Source: Fallopia convolvulus
Taxonomy: Eukaryota > Streptophyta > Magnoliopsida > Caryophyllales > Polygonaceae
NCBI GenBank assembly: GCA_964016875.1
Contig: OZ024735.1
Location: 9,161,338-9,225,337, forward strand
Direction of reading: 5' to 3'
Length of the DNA: 64,000 bases
The notes beneath the pieces are model-generated. The model saw only the letters and a list, made by a program, of their open reading frames with translations, was not told the origin of the DNA and did not search any database. This document shows, one piece after another, positions 49,909 to 62,829 of this stretch (position 1 is its first letter; each line of letters starts with the position of its first letter). Both the position numbers and the translations under genes were made by a program.

Positions 49909-52410
49909 TACCATTTAACCTCAAACCTACACCCATTCCGAAAATGCCATAAACGGTTCAACGGTCGAATGTGTCTTTACAAAATGTTTTTCTTAGGCCC
50001 CAACTTGCACATCCAAGACAAAAAAAGGAAAAAACTCGCAAAAGTTCAGGTACGAAAATCTTCGTACCATTCAGCCTCAAACCAAGACCCTTCCCGAAAA
50101 GGCCCTAAACGGTTGTACGGTCGAATGTGTCTTTACAAAATAATTTTCTTAGGCCCCAACTAGCACATCCAAGACAAAAAACGGAAAAAACTCGCAAAAG
50201 TTCTGGTACGAAAATCTTCGTACCATTCAGCCTTAAACCAAGACCCTTCCCGAAAATGCCCTAAACGGTTGTAAGGTCGAATGTGTCTTTACAAAAGGTA
50301 TTTCCTAGGCCCATGCCAGTGTATCCAAGCCTAAAAACGGAAAAAACACGCAAAAGTTCTGGTACGAAAATCTTCGTACCATTCTACCTCAAACCTACAC
50401 CCATTCCGAAAATGCCCTAAACGGTTCAACGGTCGAATGTGTCTTTACAAAATGTTTTTCTTAGGCCCCAACTAGCCCATCCAAGATAAAAAATACAGTA
50501 AAAACTCGCAAAAGTTCAGGTACGAAAATCTTCATACCATTCAGTCTCAAACCAAGACCCTTCCCGAAAAGGCCCTAAACGGTTGTACGGTCGAATGTGT
50601 CTTTACAAAATAATTTTCTTAGGCCCCAACTAGCACATCCAAGACAAAAAACGGAGAAAACTCGCAAAAGTTCTGGTACGAAAATCTTCGTACCATTCAG
50701 CCTCAAACCAAGACCCTTCCCGAAAATGCCCTAAACGGTTTTACGGTAGAATGTGTCTTTACAAAATGTTTTTCTTAGGCCCCAAATTGCACATCCAAGA
50801 CAAAAAAAGGAAAAAACTAGCAAAAGTACTGGTACGAAAATCTTCGTACCATTCAGCCTCAAACCAAAACCGTCCCCGAAAATGCCCTAAACGGTTGTAC
50901 GGTCGAATGTGTCTTTACAAAATATTTTTCTTAGGCCCCAACTAGCACATCCAAGCCAAAAAACGGAAAAAACTCGCAAAAGTTCTAGTACGAAGATTTT
51001 CGTACCATTCAGCATCAAGCCAAGACACTTCCCGAAAATGCCCTAAACGGTTGTACGGTCAAATGTGTCTTTACAAAATGTTTTTCTTAGGCCCCAACTT
51101 GCACATCCAAGACAAAAAAATGGAAAAAACTCGAAAAAGTTCTGGTACGAAAATCTTCGTACCATTCAGCCTCAAACCAAGACACTTTCCGAAAATGCCC
51201 TAAACGATTGTACGGTCGAATGTGTCTTTACTAAATATTTTTTTAGGCCCCAACTTGCACATCCAAGCCAAAAAACGGAAAAAACTAGCAAAAGTTCTGG
51301 TACGAAAATCTTTGTACCATTCAGCATCAAACCTACACCCATTCCGAAAATGCCATAAACGGTTCAACGGTCGAATGTGTCTTTACAAAATGTTTTTCTT
51401 AGGCCCCAACTAGCACATCCAAGACAAAAAAACAGAAAAAACTCGCAAAAGTTCTGGTACGAAAATCTTCGTACCATTCATCCTCAAACCAAGACCCTTC
51501 CCGAAAAGGCCTTAAACGGTTGTACGGTCGAATGTGTCTTTACAAAATGTTTTTCTTAGGCCCCAACTTGCACATCCAAGACAAAAAAATGGAAAAAACT
51601 CGAAAAAGTTCTGGTACGAAAATCTTCGTACCATTCAGCCTCAAACCAAGACACTTTCCGAAAATGCCCTAAACGATTGTACGGTCGAATGTGTCTTTAC
51701 TAAATATTTTTCTTAGGCCCCAACTTGCACATCCAAGCCAAAAAACGGAAAAAACTAGCAAAAGTTCTGGTACGAAAATCTTTGTACCATTCAGCATCAA
51801 ACCAAGACCCTTCCCGAGAATGCCCTAAACGATTGTACGGTCGAATGTGTCTTTACAAAAGGTATTTCTAAGGCCCATGCTAGTGTATCCAAGCCAAAAA
51901 ATGGAAAAAACTCGCAAAAGTTCTGGTACGAAAATATTCGTACCATCCAGCCTCAAACCAAGACCCTTCCCGAAAATGCCCTAAACGGTCGTACGGTCAA
52001 ATGTGTCTTTACAAAAGGGTTTTCTTAGGCCCATGCTAGTCCATCCAAGCCAAAAAACGGAAAAAACACGCAAAAGTTCTGGTACGAAAATCTTCGTTCC
52101 ATTTAACCTCAAACCTACACCCATTCCGAAAATGACATCAACGGTTCAACGGTCGAATGTGTCTTTACAAAATGTTTTTCTTAGGCCCCAGCTAGCAAAT
52201 CCAAGCCAAAAAACGGAAAAAACTCGTAAAAGTTTTGGTACGAAAATCTTCGTACCATTCAGCCTCAAACGAAGACGCTTCCCGAAAATGCCCTAAACGG
52301 TTTGTACGGTCGAATGTGTCTTTGCAAAAGGTTTTTCTTAGGCCCATGCTACTCCATCCAAGCCAAAAAACAGAAAAAAACTCGCAAAAGTTCTGGTACG
52401 AAAATCTTCG
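49909..52410 (+). repeat. 16-monomer HOR unit, copy 2
   Basis: It matches copy 1 at an offset of 2814 bp up to about 51900, and at 2502 bp afterwards because it lacks the extra dimer. Only a handful of substitutions are visible (CAGAAAAAACTC at about 51432, ATTCATCCTC at about 51477, GTCTTTGCAAAAGG at about 52319), indicating a recent duplication. The beginning of a third copy continues to about 52475 and then diverges. Confidence 0.9.
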
Positions 52411-54490
52411 TACCATTTAACCTCAAACCTACACCCATTCCGAAAATGCCATAAACGGTTCAACGGTCGAATGTGTCTTTACAAAATGTTTTCTTAGGCC
52501 CCAACTAGCACATCCAAGACAAAAAAAACTGAAAAAACACGCTAAAGTTCAGGTACGAAAATCTTCGTACCATTCAGCCTCAAATCAAAACCCTTCCCAA
52601 TAATGCCCTAAACGGTTATACGGTGGAATGTGTCTTTATAAAATGTTTTTCTTAGGCCCCAACTAGCACAACCAACACAAAAAACCGGAAAAAACTCGCA
52701 AAAATTCTGGTACAAAAATCTTCGTACCATTTTACCTCAAACCTACATCCATTCCGAAAATGCTATAAACGGTTCAACGGTCGAATGTGTCTTTACAAAA
52801 TGTTTTTCTTAGACCCCAACTAGCACATCCAAGACAAAAAACCGAAAAAACTCGCAAAAGTTCTAGTACGAAAATCTTCGTACCATTTAGCCTCAAACTA
52901 AGACCCTTCCCGAAAAGGCCCTAAACGGTTGTACGGTCGAATGTGTCTTTACAAAATATTTTTCTTAGGCCCCAACTATCACATCCAAGCCAAAAAACTG
53001 AAAAAACTCGCAAAAGTTTTGGTACGAAGATTTTCGTACCATTCAGCATCAAGCCAAGACACTTTCCGAAAATGCCCTAAGCGGTTGTACGGTCGAATGT
53101 GTCTTTACAAAAGATTTTTCTTAGGCCCCAACTAGCACATCCAAGCCAAAAAACGGAAAAAAATCGCAAAAGTTCTGGTACGAAAATCTTCGTACCATTC
53201 AGCCTCAAACCAAGACCCTTCCCGAGAATGCCCTAAACGATTGTACGGTCGAATGTGTCTTTACAAAAGGTATTTCTTAGGCCCATGCTAGTGTATCCAA
53301 GCCAAAAATGGAAAAAACTCGCAAAAGTTCTGGTACGAAAATATTCGTACCATTCAGCCTCAAACCAAGACCCTTCCCGAAAATGCCCTAAACGGTCGTA
53401 CGGTCGAATGTGTCTTTACGAAAGGTTTTTCTTAGGCCCATGCTAGTCCATCGAAGCCAAAAAACGGAAAAAAACACGCAAAAGTTCTGGTACGAAAATC
53501 TTCGTTCCATTTAACCTCAAACCTACACCCATTCCGAAAATGACATCAACGGTTCAACGGTCGAATGTGTCTTTACAAAATGTTTTTCTTAGGCCCCAGC
53601 TAGCAGATCCAAGCCAAAAAACCGAAAAAACTCGTAAAAGTTCTGGTACGAAAATCTTCGTACCATTTAGCCTCAAACCAAGACGCTTCCCGAAAATGCC
53701 CTAAACGGTTTGTACGGTCGAATGTGTCTTTACAAAAGGTTTTATTTAGGCCCATGCTACTCCATCCAAGCCAAAAAACGGAAAAAAACTCGCAAAAGTT
53801 CTGGTACGAAAATCTTCGTTCCATTTAACCTCAAACCTACACCCATTCCGAAAATGCCATAAACGGTTCAACGGTCGAATGTGTCTTTACAAAATGTTTT
53901 TCTTAGGCCCCAACTTGCACATCCAAGACAAAAAAAGGAAAAAACTCGCAAAAGTTCAGGTACGAAAATCTTCGTACCATTTTAGCCTCAAACCAAGACC
54001 CTTCCCGAAAAGGCCCTAAACGGTTGTACGGTCGAATGTGTCTTTACAAAATAATTTTCTTAGGCCCCAACTAGCACATCCAAGACAAAAAACGGAAAAA
54101 ACTCGCAAAAGTTCTGGTTCGAAAATCTTCGTACCATTCAGCCTTAAACCAAGACCCTTCCCGAAAATGCCCTAAACGGTTGTAAGGTCGAATGTGTCTT
54201 TACAAAAGGTATTTCCTAGGCCCATGCCAGTGTATCCAAGCCTAAAAACGGAAAAAACACGCAAAAGTTCTGGTACGAAAATCTTCGTACCATTCTACCT
54301 CAAACCTACACCCATTCCGAAAATTCCCTAAACGGTTCAACGGTCGAATGTGTCTTTACAAAATGTTTTTCTTAGGCCCCAACTAGCACATCCAAGATAA
54401 AAAATACAGTAAAAACTCGCAAAAGTTCAGGTACGAAAATCTTCATACCATTCAGTCTCAAACCAAGACCCTTCTCGAAAAGGCCCTAAA

Positions 54491-54959
54491 CGGTTGTACG
54501 GTCGAATGTGTCTTTACAAAATAATTTTCTTAGGCCCCAACTAGCACATCCAAGACAAAAAACGGAGAAAACTCGCAAAAGTTCTGGTACGAAAATCTTC
54601 GTACCATTCAGCCTCAAACCAAGACCTTTCCCGAAAATGCCCTAAACGGTTTTACGGTAGAATGTGTCTTTACAAAATGTTTTTCTTAGGCCCCAAATTG
54701 CACATCCAAGACAAAAAAACGGAAAAAACTAGCAAAAGTTCTGGTACGAAAATCTTCGTACCATTCAGCCTCAAACCAAAACCGTCCCTGAAAATGCCCT
54801 AAACGGTTGTACGGTCGAATGTGTCTTTACAAAATATTTTTCTTAGGCCCCAACTAGCACATCCAAGCCAAAAAACGGAAAAAACTCGCAAAAGTTCTAG
54901 TACGAAGATTTTATAACCATTCAGCATCAAGCCAAGACACTTCCCGAAAATGCCCTAAA
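54491..54959 (+). repeat. Trimer duplication, copy 1 (469 bp)
   Basis: A TAATTTTC monomer with CGGAGAAAACTCGC, a CAAATTGCAC monomer and a monomer ending in a loop-flipped hairpin are repeated at once at 54960-55428. In copy 1 the flipped hairpin (54899-54918) has decayed to AGTACGAAGATTTTATAACC, losing its right arm. Confidence 0.88.
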
Positions 54960-55428
54960 CGGTTGTACGGTCGAATGTGTCTTTACAAAATAATTTTCTT
55001 AGGCCCCAACTAGCACATCCAAGACAAAAAACGGAGAAAACTCGCAAAAGTTCTGGTACGAAAATCTTCGTACCATTCAGCCTCAAACCAAGACCCTTCC
55101 CGAAAATGCCCTAAACGGTTTTACGGTAGAATGTGTCTTTACAAAATGTTTTTCTTAGGCCCCAAATTGCACATCCAAGACAAAAAAACGGAAAAAACTA
55201 GCAAAAGTTCTGGTACGAAAATCTTCGTACCATTCAGCCTCAAACCAAAACCGTCCCTGAAAATGCCCTAAACGGTTGTACGGTCGAATGTGTCTTTAGA
55301 AAATATTTTTCTTAGGCCCCAACTAGCACATCCAAGCCAAAAAACGGAAAAAACTCGCAAAAGTTCTAGTACGAAGATTTTCGTACCATTCAGCATCAAG
55401 CCAAGACACTTCCCGAAAATGCCCTAAA
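54960..55428 (+). repeat. Trimer duplication, copy 2 (469 bp)
   Basis: It is near-identical to 54491-54959. Its flipped hairpin at 55368-55387 is intact apart from the A at its first base. This trimer differs from the 470-bp trimer of 42-46 kb, so trimers arose from different monomer triplets. Confidence 0.88.
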
Positions 55429-57760
55429 CGGTTGTACGGTCGAATGTGTCTTTACAAAAGGTTTTTCTTAGGCCCAAACTAGCACATCCAAGCCAAAAAA
55501 CGGAAAAAAATCGCAAAAGTTCTAGTACGAAAATCTTCGTACCATTCAGCCTCAAACCAAGACCCTTCCCGAGAATGCCCTAAACGATTGTACGGTCGAA
55601 TGTGTCTTTACAAAAGGTATTTCTTAGGCCCATGCTAGTGTATCCAAGCCAAAAAATGGAAAAAACTCGCAAAAGTTCTGGTACGAAAATATTCGTACCA
55701 TTCAGCCTCAAACCAAGACCCTTCCCGAAAATGCCTTAAACAGTCGTACGGTCGAATGTGTCTTTACAAAAGGTTTTTCTAAGGCCCATGCTACTCCATC
55801 CAAGCCAAAAAATGGAAAAAAACTCGCAAAAGTTCTGGTACGAAAATCTTCGTACCATTTAACCTCAAACCTACACCCATTCCGAAAATGCCATAAACGG
55901 TTCAACGGTCGAATGTGTCTTTACAAAATGTTTTTCTTAGGCCCCAACTAGCACATCCAAGACAAAAAAACGGAAAAAAATCGCAAAAGTTCTGGTACGA
56001 AAATCTTCGTACCATTCAGCCTCAAACCAAGACCCTTCCCGAAAAGGCCTTAAACGGTTGTACGGTCGAATGTGTCTTTACAAAATGTTTTTCTTAGGCC
56101 CCAACTTGCACATCCAAGACAAAAAATGGAAAAAACTCGAAAAAGTTCTGGTACGAAAATCTTCGTACCATTCAGCCTCAAACCAAGACACTTTCCGAAA
56201 ATGCCCTAAACGATTGTACGGTCGAATGTGTCTTTACTAAATATTTTTCTTAGGCCCCAACTTGCACATCAAAGCCAAAAAACGGAAAAAAATAGCAAAA
56301 GTTCTGGTACGAAAATCTTTGTACCATTCAGCCTCAAACCAAGACCCTTCCCGAGAATGCCCTAAACGATTGTACGGTCGAATGTGTCTTTACAAAAGGT
56401 ATTTCTAAGGCCCATGCTAGTGTATCCAAGCCAAAAAATGGAAAAAACTCGCAAAAGTTCTGGTACGAAAATATTCGTACCATCCAGCCTCAAACCAAGA
56501 CCCTTCCCGAAAATGCCCTAAACGGTCGTACGGGCAAATGTGTCTTTACAAAAGGGTTTTCTTAGGCCCATGCTAGTCCATCCAAGCCAAAAAACGGAAA
56601 AAACACGCAAAAGTTCTGGTACGAAAATCTTCGTTCCATTTAACCTCAAACCTACACCCATTCCGAAAATGACATCAACGGTTCAACGGTCGAATGTGTC
56701 TTTACAAAATGTTTTTCTTAGGCCCCAGCTAGCAGATCCAAGCCAAAAAACGGAAAAAACTCGTAAAAGTTTTGGTACGAAAATCTTCGTACCATTCAGC
56801 CTCAAACGAAGACGCTTCCCGAAAATGCCCTAAACGGTTTGTACGGTCGAATGTGTCTTTACAAAAGGTTTTTCTTAGGCCCATGCTACTCCATCCAAGC
56901 CAAAAAACAGAAAAAAACTCGCAAAAGTTCTGGTACGAAAATCTTCGTACCATTTAACCTCAAACCTACACCCATTCCGAAAATGCCATAAACGGTTCAA
57001 CGGTCGAATGTGTCTTTACAAAATGTTTTCTTAGGCCCCAACTAGCACATCCAAGACAAAAAAAACTGAAAAAACACGCTAAAGTTCAGGTACGAAAATC
57101 TTCGTACCATTCAGCCTCAAATCAAAACCCTTCCCAATAATGCCCTAAACGGTTATACGGTGGAATGTGTCTTTACAAAATGTTTTTCTTAGGCCCCAAC
57201 TAGCACAACCAACACAAAAAACCGGAAAAAACTCGCAAAAATTCTGGTACGAAAATCTTCGTACCATTTTACCTCAAACCTACATCCATTCCGAAAATGC
57301 TATAAACGGTTCAACGGTCGAATGTGTCTTTACAAAATGTTTTTCTTAGACCCCAACTAGCACATCCAAGACAAAAAACGGAAAAAACTCGCAAAAGTTC
57401 TAGTACGAAAATCTTCGTACCATTTAGCCTCAAACTAAGACCCTTCCCGAAAAGGCCCTAAACGGTTGTACGGTCGAATTTGTCTTTACAAAATAATTTT
57501 CTTATGCCCCAACTAGCACATCCAAGACAAAAAACGGAAAAAACTCGCAAAAGTTCTGGTACGAAAATCTTCGTACCATTCAGCCTTAAACCAAGACCCT
57601 TCCCGAAAATGCCCTAAACGGTTGTAAGGTCGAATGTGTCTTTACAAAAGGTATTTCCTAGGCCCATGCCAGTGTATCCAAGCCTAAAAACGGAAAAAAC
57701 ACGCAAAAGTTCTGGTACGAAAATCTTCGTACCATTCTACCTCAAACCTACACCCATTCC

Positions 57761-57817
57761 CTTCCCGAGATCTTCGTATCCAATGTGTCGTTACAAAAGA
57801 TTTTCGTACCAGAACTT
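57761..57817. other. Scrambled satellite patch with a micro-inversion
   Basis: After CACCCATTCC the order collapses into short satellite-derived pieces: CTTCCCGAGA, TCTTCGTA, TCCAATGTGTCGTTACAAAA, then GATTTTCGTACCAGAACT (57799-57816) in minus orientation. Normal plus satellite resumes at CAGCATCAAACC. At least four joins occur within 60 bp, with two pieces coming from the hairpin. This fits serial template switching; a misassembly is the alternative. Confidence 0.83.
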
Positions 57818-58418
57818 CAGCATCAAACCAAGACCCTTCCCGAGAATGCCCTAAACGATTGTACGGTCGAATGTGTCTTTACAAAAGGTATTTCTAAGGC
57901 CCATGCTAGTGTATCCAAGCCAAAAAATGGAAAAAACTCGCAAAAGTTCTGGTACGAAAATCTTCGTACCATTCAGGCTCAAACCAAGACCATTCCCGAG
58001 AATGCCCTAAACGATTGTACGGTCGAATGTGTCTTTACAAAAGGTATTTCTTAGGCCCATGCTAGTGTATCCAAGCCAAACAATGGAAAAAACTCGCAAA
58101 AGTTCTGATACGAAAATATTCGTACCATTCAGCCTCAAACCAAGACCCTTCTTGAAAATTCCCTAAACGGTCGTACGGTCGAATGTGTCTTTACAAAAGG
58201 TTTTTCTTAGGCCCATGCTAGTCCATCCAAGCCAAAAAACGGAAAAAACTCGCAAAAGTTCTGGTATGAAAATCTTCGTACCATTTTACCTCAAACCTAC
58301 CCCCATTCCGAAAATGCCATAAACGGTTCAACGGTCGAATGTGTCTTTACAAAATGTTTTTCTTAGGCCCCAAATTGCACATCCAAGCCAAAAAACGGAA
58401 AAAACTCGCAAAAGTTCT

Positions 58419-58438
58419 AGTACGAAGATTTTCGTACC
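58419..58438 (+). repeat. Loop-flipped hairpin in a second sequence context
   Basis: AGTACGAAGATTTTCGTACC is followed by ATTCAGCCTCAAGCC rather than the ATTCAGCATCAAGCC seen beside the other flipped copies. It may be the same lineage after a C/A change, or an intermediate. Confidence 0.85.
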
Positions 58439-59559
58439 ATTCAGCCTCAAGCCAAGACACTTCCCGAAAATGCCCTAAACGGTTGTACGGTCGAATGTGT
58501 CCTTACAAAAGGTTTTTCTTAGGCCCCAACTAGCACATCCAAGCCAAAAAACGGAAAAAACTCGCAAAAGTTCTGGTACGAAAATCTTCGTACCATTCAG
58601 CCTCAAACCAAGACCCTTCCCGAGAATGCCCTAAACGATTGTACGGTCGAATGTGTCTTTACAAAAGGTATTTCTTAGGCCCATGCTAGTGTATCCAAGC
58701 CAAAAAATGGAAAAAACTCGCAAAAGTTCTGGTACGAAAATCTTCGTACCATTTAGCCTCAAACCAAGACCCTTCCCGAAAATGCCCTAAATGGTTTTAC
58801 GGTCGAATGTGTCCTTATAAAAGGTTTTTCTTAGGCCCATGCTAGTCCATCCAAGCCAAAAAACGGAAAAAAATACGCAAAAGTTCTGGTACGAAAATCT
58901 TCGTACCATTTAACCTCACACCTACACCCATTCCGAAAATGCCCTAGACGGTTCAACGGTCAAATGTGTCTTTACAAAATGTTTTTCTTAGGCCCCAACT
59001 AGCACATCCAAGACAAAAAAACTGAAAAAACTCGCTAAAGTTCAGGTACGAAAATCTTCGTACCATTCAACCTCAAATCAAAACCCTTCCCGATAATGCC
59101 CTAAACGGTCGTACGGTCGAATGTGTCTTTACAAAAGGTTTTTCTGAGGCTCATGCTAGTCCATCCAAGCCAAAAAACTGAAAAAAACACGCAAAAGTTC
59201 TGGTACGAAAATCTTCGTACCATTTAACCTCAAACCTACACCCATTCCGAAAATGCCCTAAACGGTTCAACAGTCAAATGTGTCTTTACAAAATGTTTTT
59301 CTTAGGCCCCAACTAGCACATCCAAGCCAAAAAATGGAAAAAACTCGCTAAAGTTCAGGTACGAAAATCTTCGTACCATTCAACCTCAAATCAAAACCCT
59401 TCCCGATAATGCCCTAAACGGTTATACGGTCGAATGTGTCTTTACAAAAGGTTTTTCTTAGGCCCCAACTAGCACATCCAAGCCAAAAAACGGAAAAAAC
59501 TCGCAAAAGTTCTGGTACGAAAATCTTCGTACCATTCATCCTCAAACCAAGACCCTTCC

Positions 59560-60730
59560 CGAGAATGCCCTAAATGATTGTATGGTCGAATGTGTCTTTA
59601 CAAAAGGTATTTCTTAGGCCCATGCTAGTGTATCCAAGCCAAAAAATGGAAAAAACTCGCAAAAGTTCTGGTACGAAAATATTCGTACCATTCAGCCTCA
59701 AACCAAGACCCTTCCCGAAAATGCCCTAAACGGTCGTACGGTCGAATGTGTCTTTACAAAAGGTTTTTCTTAGGCCCCTCCTAGTGTATCCAAGCCAAAA
59801 AATGGAAAAAACTCGCAAAAGTTCTGGTACGAAAATCTTCGTACCATTCAGCCTCAAACCAAGAACCTTCCCGAAAATGCCCTAAACGGTTTTACGGTCG
59901 AATGTGTCTTTATAAAAGGTTTTTCTTAGGCCCATGCTAGTCCATCCAAGCCAAAAAACGGAAAAAAATACGCAAAAGTTCTGGTACGAAAATCTTCGTA
60001 CCATTCAGCCTCAAACCAAGACCGTCCCCGAAAATGCCCTAAACGGTTCAACGGTCGAATGTGTCTTTACAAAATGTTTTTCTTAGGCCCCAACTAGCAC
60101 TTCCAAGCCAAAAAACGGAAAAAACTCGCAAAAGTTCTGGTACGAAAATCTTCGTACCATTCAGCCTCAAACCAAGACACTTTACGAAAATGCCCTAAAC
60201 GGTTGTACGGTCGAATGTGTCTTTACAAAATATTTTTCTTAGGCCCCAACTAGCACATCCAAGCCAAAAAAGGAAAAAACTCGCAAAAGTTCTGGTACGA
60301 AAATCTTCGTACCATTAAACCTCAAACCAAGACCCTTCCCGAGAATGCCCTAAACGATTGTACGGTCGAATGTGTCTTTACAAAAGGTATTTCTTAGGCC
60401 CATGCTAGTGTATTCAAGCCAAAAAATGGAAAAAACTCGCAAAAGTTCTGGTACGAAAATATTCGTACCATTCAGCCTCAAACCAAGACCCTTCTCGAAA
60501 ATGCCCTAAACGGTCGTACGGTCGAATGTGTCTTTACAAAAGGTTTTTCTTAGGCCCATGCTAGTTCATCCAAGCCCAAAAACGGAAAAAAACACACAAA
60601 AGTTCTGGTACGAAAATCTTCGTACCATTTAACCTCAAACCTACACCCATTCCGAAAATGCCATAAACGGTTCAACGGTCGAATGTGTCTTTACAAAATG
60701 TTTTTCTTAGGCCCCAACTAGCACATCCAA
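59560..60730 (+). repeat. Duplicated segment, copy 1 (partner about 62830-64000)
   Basis: About 1.17 kb recurs about 3270 bp to the right. Shared marks include CCCCTCCTAGTGTATCC, CAAGAACCTTCCCG, CTAGCACTTCC, CACTTTACG, GTGTATTCAAGCC and CTAGTTCATCC. Only a few differences are visible over the last 960 bp. Confidence 0.87.
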
Positions 60731-61600
60731 GCCAAAAAACGGAAAAAACTAGTAAAAGTTCTGGTACGAAAATTTTCGTATCATTCAGCCTCAAACCAAG
60801 ACCCTTCCCGAAAATGCCCTAAACGGTCGTACGGTCGAATGTGTCTTTACAAAAGGTTTTTCTTAGGCCCATGCTACTCCATCCAAGCCAAAAAACGGAA
60901 AAAAACTCGCAAAAGTTCTGGTACGAAAATCTTCGTACCATTTAACCTCAAACCTACACCCATTCCGAAAATGCCATAAACGGTTCAACGGTCGAATGTG
61001 TCTTTACAAAATGTTTTTCTTAGGCCCCAACTAGCACATCCAAGACAAAAAAACTGAAAAAACTCGCAAAAGTTCAGGTACGAAAATCTTCGTACCATTC
61101 AGCCTTAAACCAAGACCCTTCTCGAAAATGCCCTAAACGGTTGTAAGGTCGAATGTGTCTTTACAAAAGGTATTTCTTAGGCCCATGCTAGTGTATCCAA
61201 GCCTAAAAACGGAAAAAACACGCAAAAGTTCTGGTACGAAAATCTTCGTACCATTTTACCTCAAACCTACACCCATTCCGAAAATGCCCTAAACGGTTCA
61301 ACTGTCGAATGTGTCTTTACAAAATGTTTTTCTTAGGCCCCAACTAGCACATCCAAGACAAAAAAAAGGAAAAAACTCGCAAAAGTTCAGGTACGAAAAT
61401 CTTCGTACCATTCAGTCTCAAACCAATCCCGAAAAGTCCCTAAACGGTTGTACGGTCGAATGTGTCTTTACAAAATAATTTTCTTAGGCCCCAACTAGCC
61501 CATCCAAGACAAAAAACGGAAAAAACTCGCAAAAGTTCTGGTGCGAAAATCTTCGTACCATTCAGCCTCAAACCAAGACACTTCCCGAAAATACCCTAAA

Positions 61601-61912
61601 CGGTTTCACGGTTGAATGTGTCTTTACAAAATATTTTTCTTAAGCCCCAACTAGCACATCCAAACCAAAAAACATAAAAAAATCGCAAGAGTTCTGGTAC
61701 GAAAATCTTCGTACCATTCAGCCTCAAACCAAGACCCTTCCCGAAAATGCCCTAAACGGTTTCACGGTTGAATGTGTCTTTACAAAATATTTTTCTTAAG
61801 CCCCAACTAGCACATCCAAACCAAAAAACATAAAAAAATCGCAAGAGTTCTGGTACGAAAATCTTCGTACCATTCAGCCTCAAACCAAGACCCTTCCCGA
61901 AAATGCCCTAAA
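61601..61912 (+). repeat. Adjacent twin monomers (156 bp each)
   Basis: Monomers starting at 61601 and 61757 are almost identical. Both carry the rare marks CGGTTTCACGGTTG, CTTAAGCCCC, CCAAACCAAAAAACAT and ATCGCAAGAG. It is the clearest direct single-monomer duplication in the window. Confidence 0.88.
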
Positions 61913-62829
61913 CGATCGTACGGTCGAATGTGTCTTTACAAAAGGTTTTTCTTAGGCCCATGCTAGTCCATCCAAACCAAAAAACGGAAAAAAACACGCA
62001 AAAGTTCTGGTACGAAAATCTTCGTACCATTTAACCTCAAACCTACACCCATTCCGAAAATGCCCTAAACGGTTCAACAGTCAAATGTGTCGTTACAAAA
62101 TGTTTTTCTTAGGCCCCAACTAGCACATCCAAGACAAAAAAACAGAAAAAACTCGCTAAAGTTCAGGTACAAAAATCTTCGTACCATTCAGCCTCAAACC
62201 AAGACACTTCCCGAAAATACCCTAAACGGTTGTACGATCGAATGTGTCTTTACAAAATATTTTTCTTATGCACCAACTAGCACATCCAAGACAAAAAACG
62301 GAAAAAACTCGCAAAAGTTCCGGTACGAAAATCTTCGTACCATTCATCCTCAAACCAAGACCCTTCCCGAGAATGCCCTAAACGGTTGTACGATCGAATG
62401 TGTATTTACAAAAGGTTTTTCTTAGGCCCATGCTAGTCCATCCAAGCCAAAAAACGGAAAAAAACACGCAAAAGTTCTGGTACGTAAATCTTCGTACCAT
62501 TTAACCTCAAACCTACACCCATTCCGAAAATGCCATAAACGGTTCAACGGTCGAATGTGTCTTTACAAAATGTTTTTCTTAGGCCCCAACTAGCACATCC
62601 AAGACAAAAAAACTGAAAAAACTCGCAAAAGTTCAGGTACGAAAATCTTCGTACCATTCAGCCTCAAATCAAAACCCTTCCCGATAATGCCCTAAACAGT
62701 TATACGGTGGAATGTGTCTTTACAAAATGATTTTCTTAGGCCCCAACTAGCATATCCAAGACAAAAAAACGGAAAAAACTCGCAAAAGTTCTGGAACGAA
62801 AATCTTCGATCCATTCAGCCTTAAACCAA

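Larger units (their letters stand above)
52411..57760 (+). repeat. Satellite array, continuation of the 16-19-monomer HOR family
   Basis: The order of monomers follows the preceding units. 53255-53446 matches 46687-46878 (6568 bp, 42 monomers), and 56540-56957 matches 52003-52420 (4537 bp, 29 monomers). A trimer is duplicated at 54491-55428. The domain ends in the scrambled patch at 57761. No gene is seen. Confidence 0.92.
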
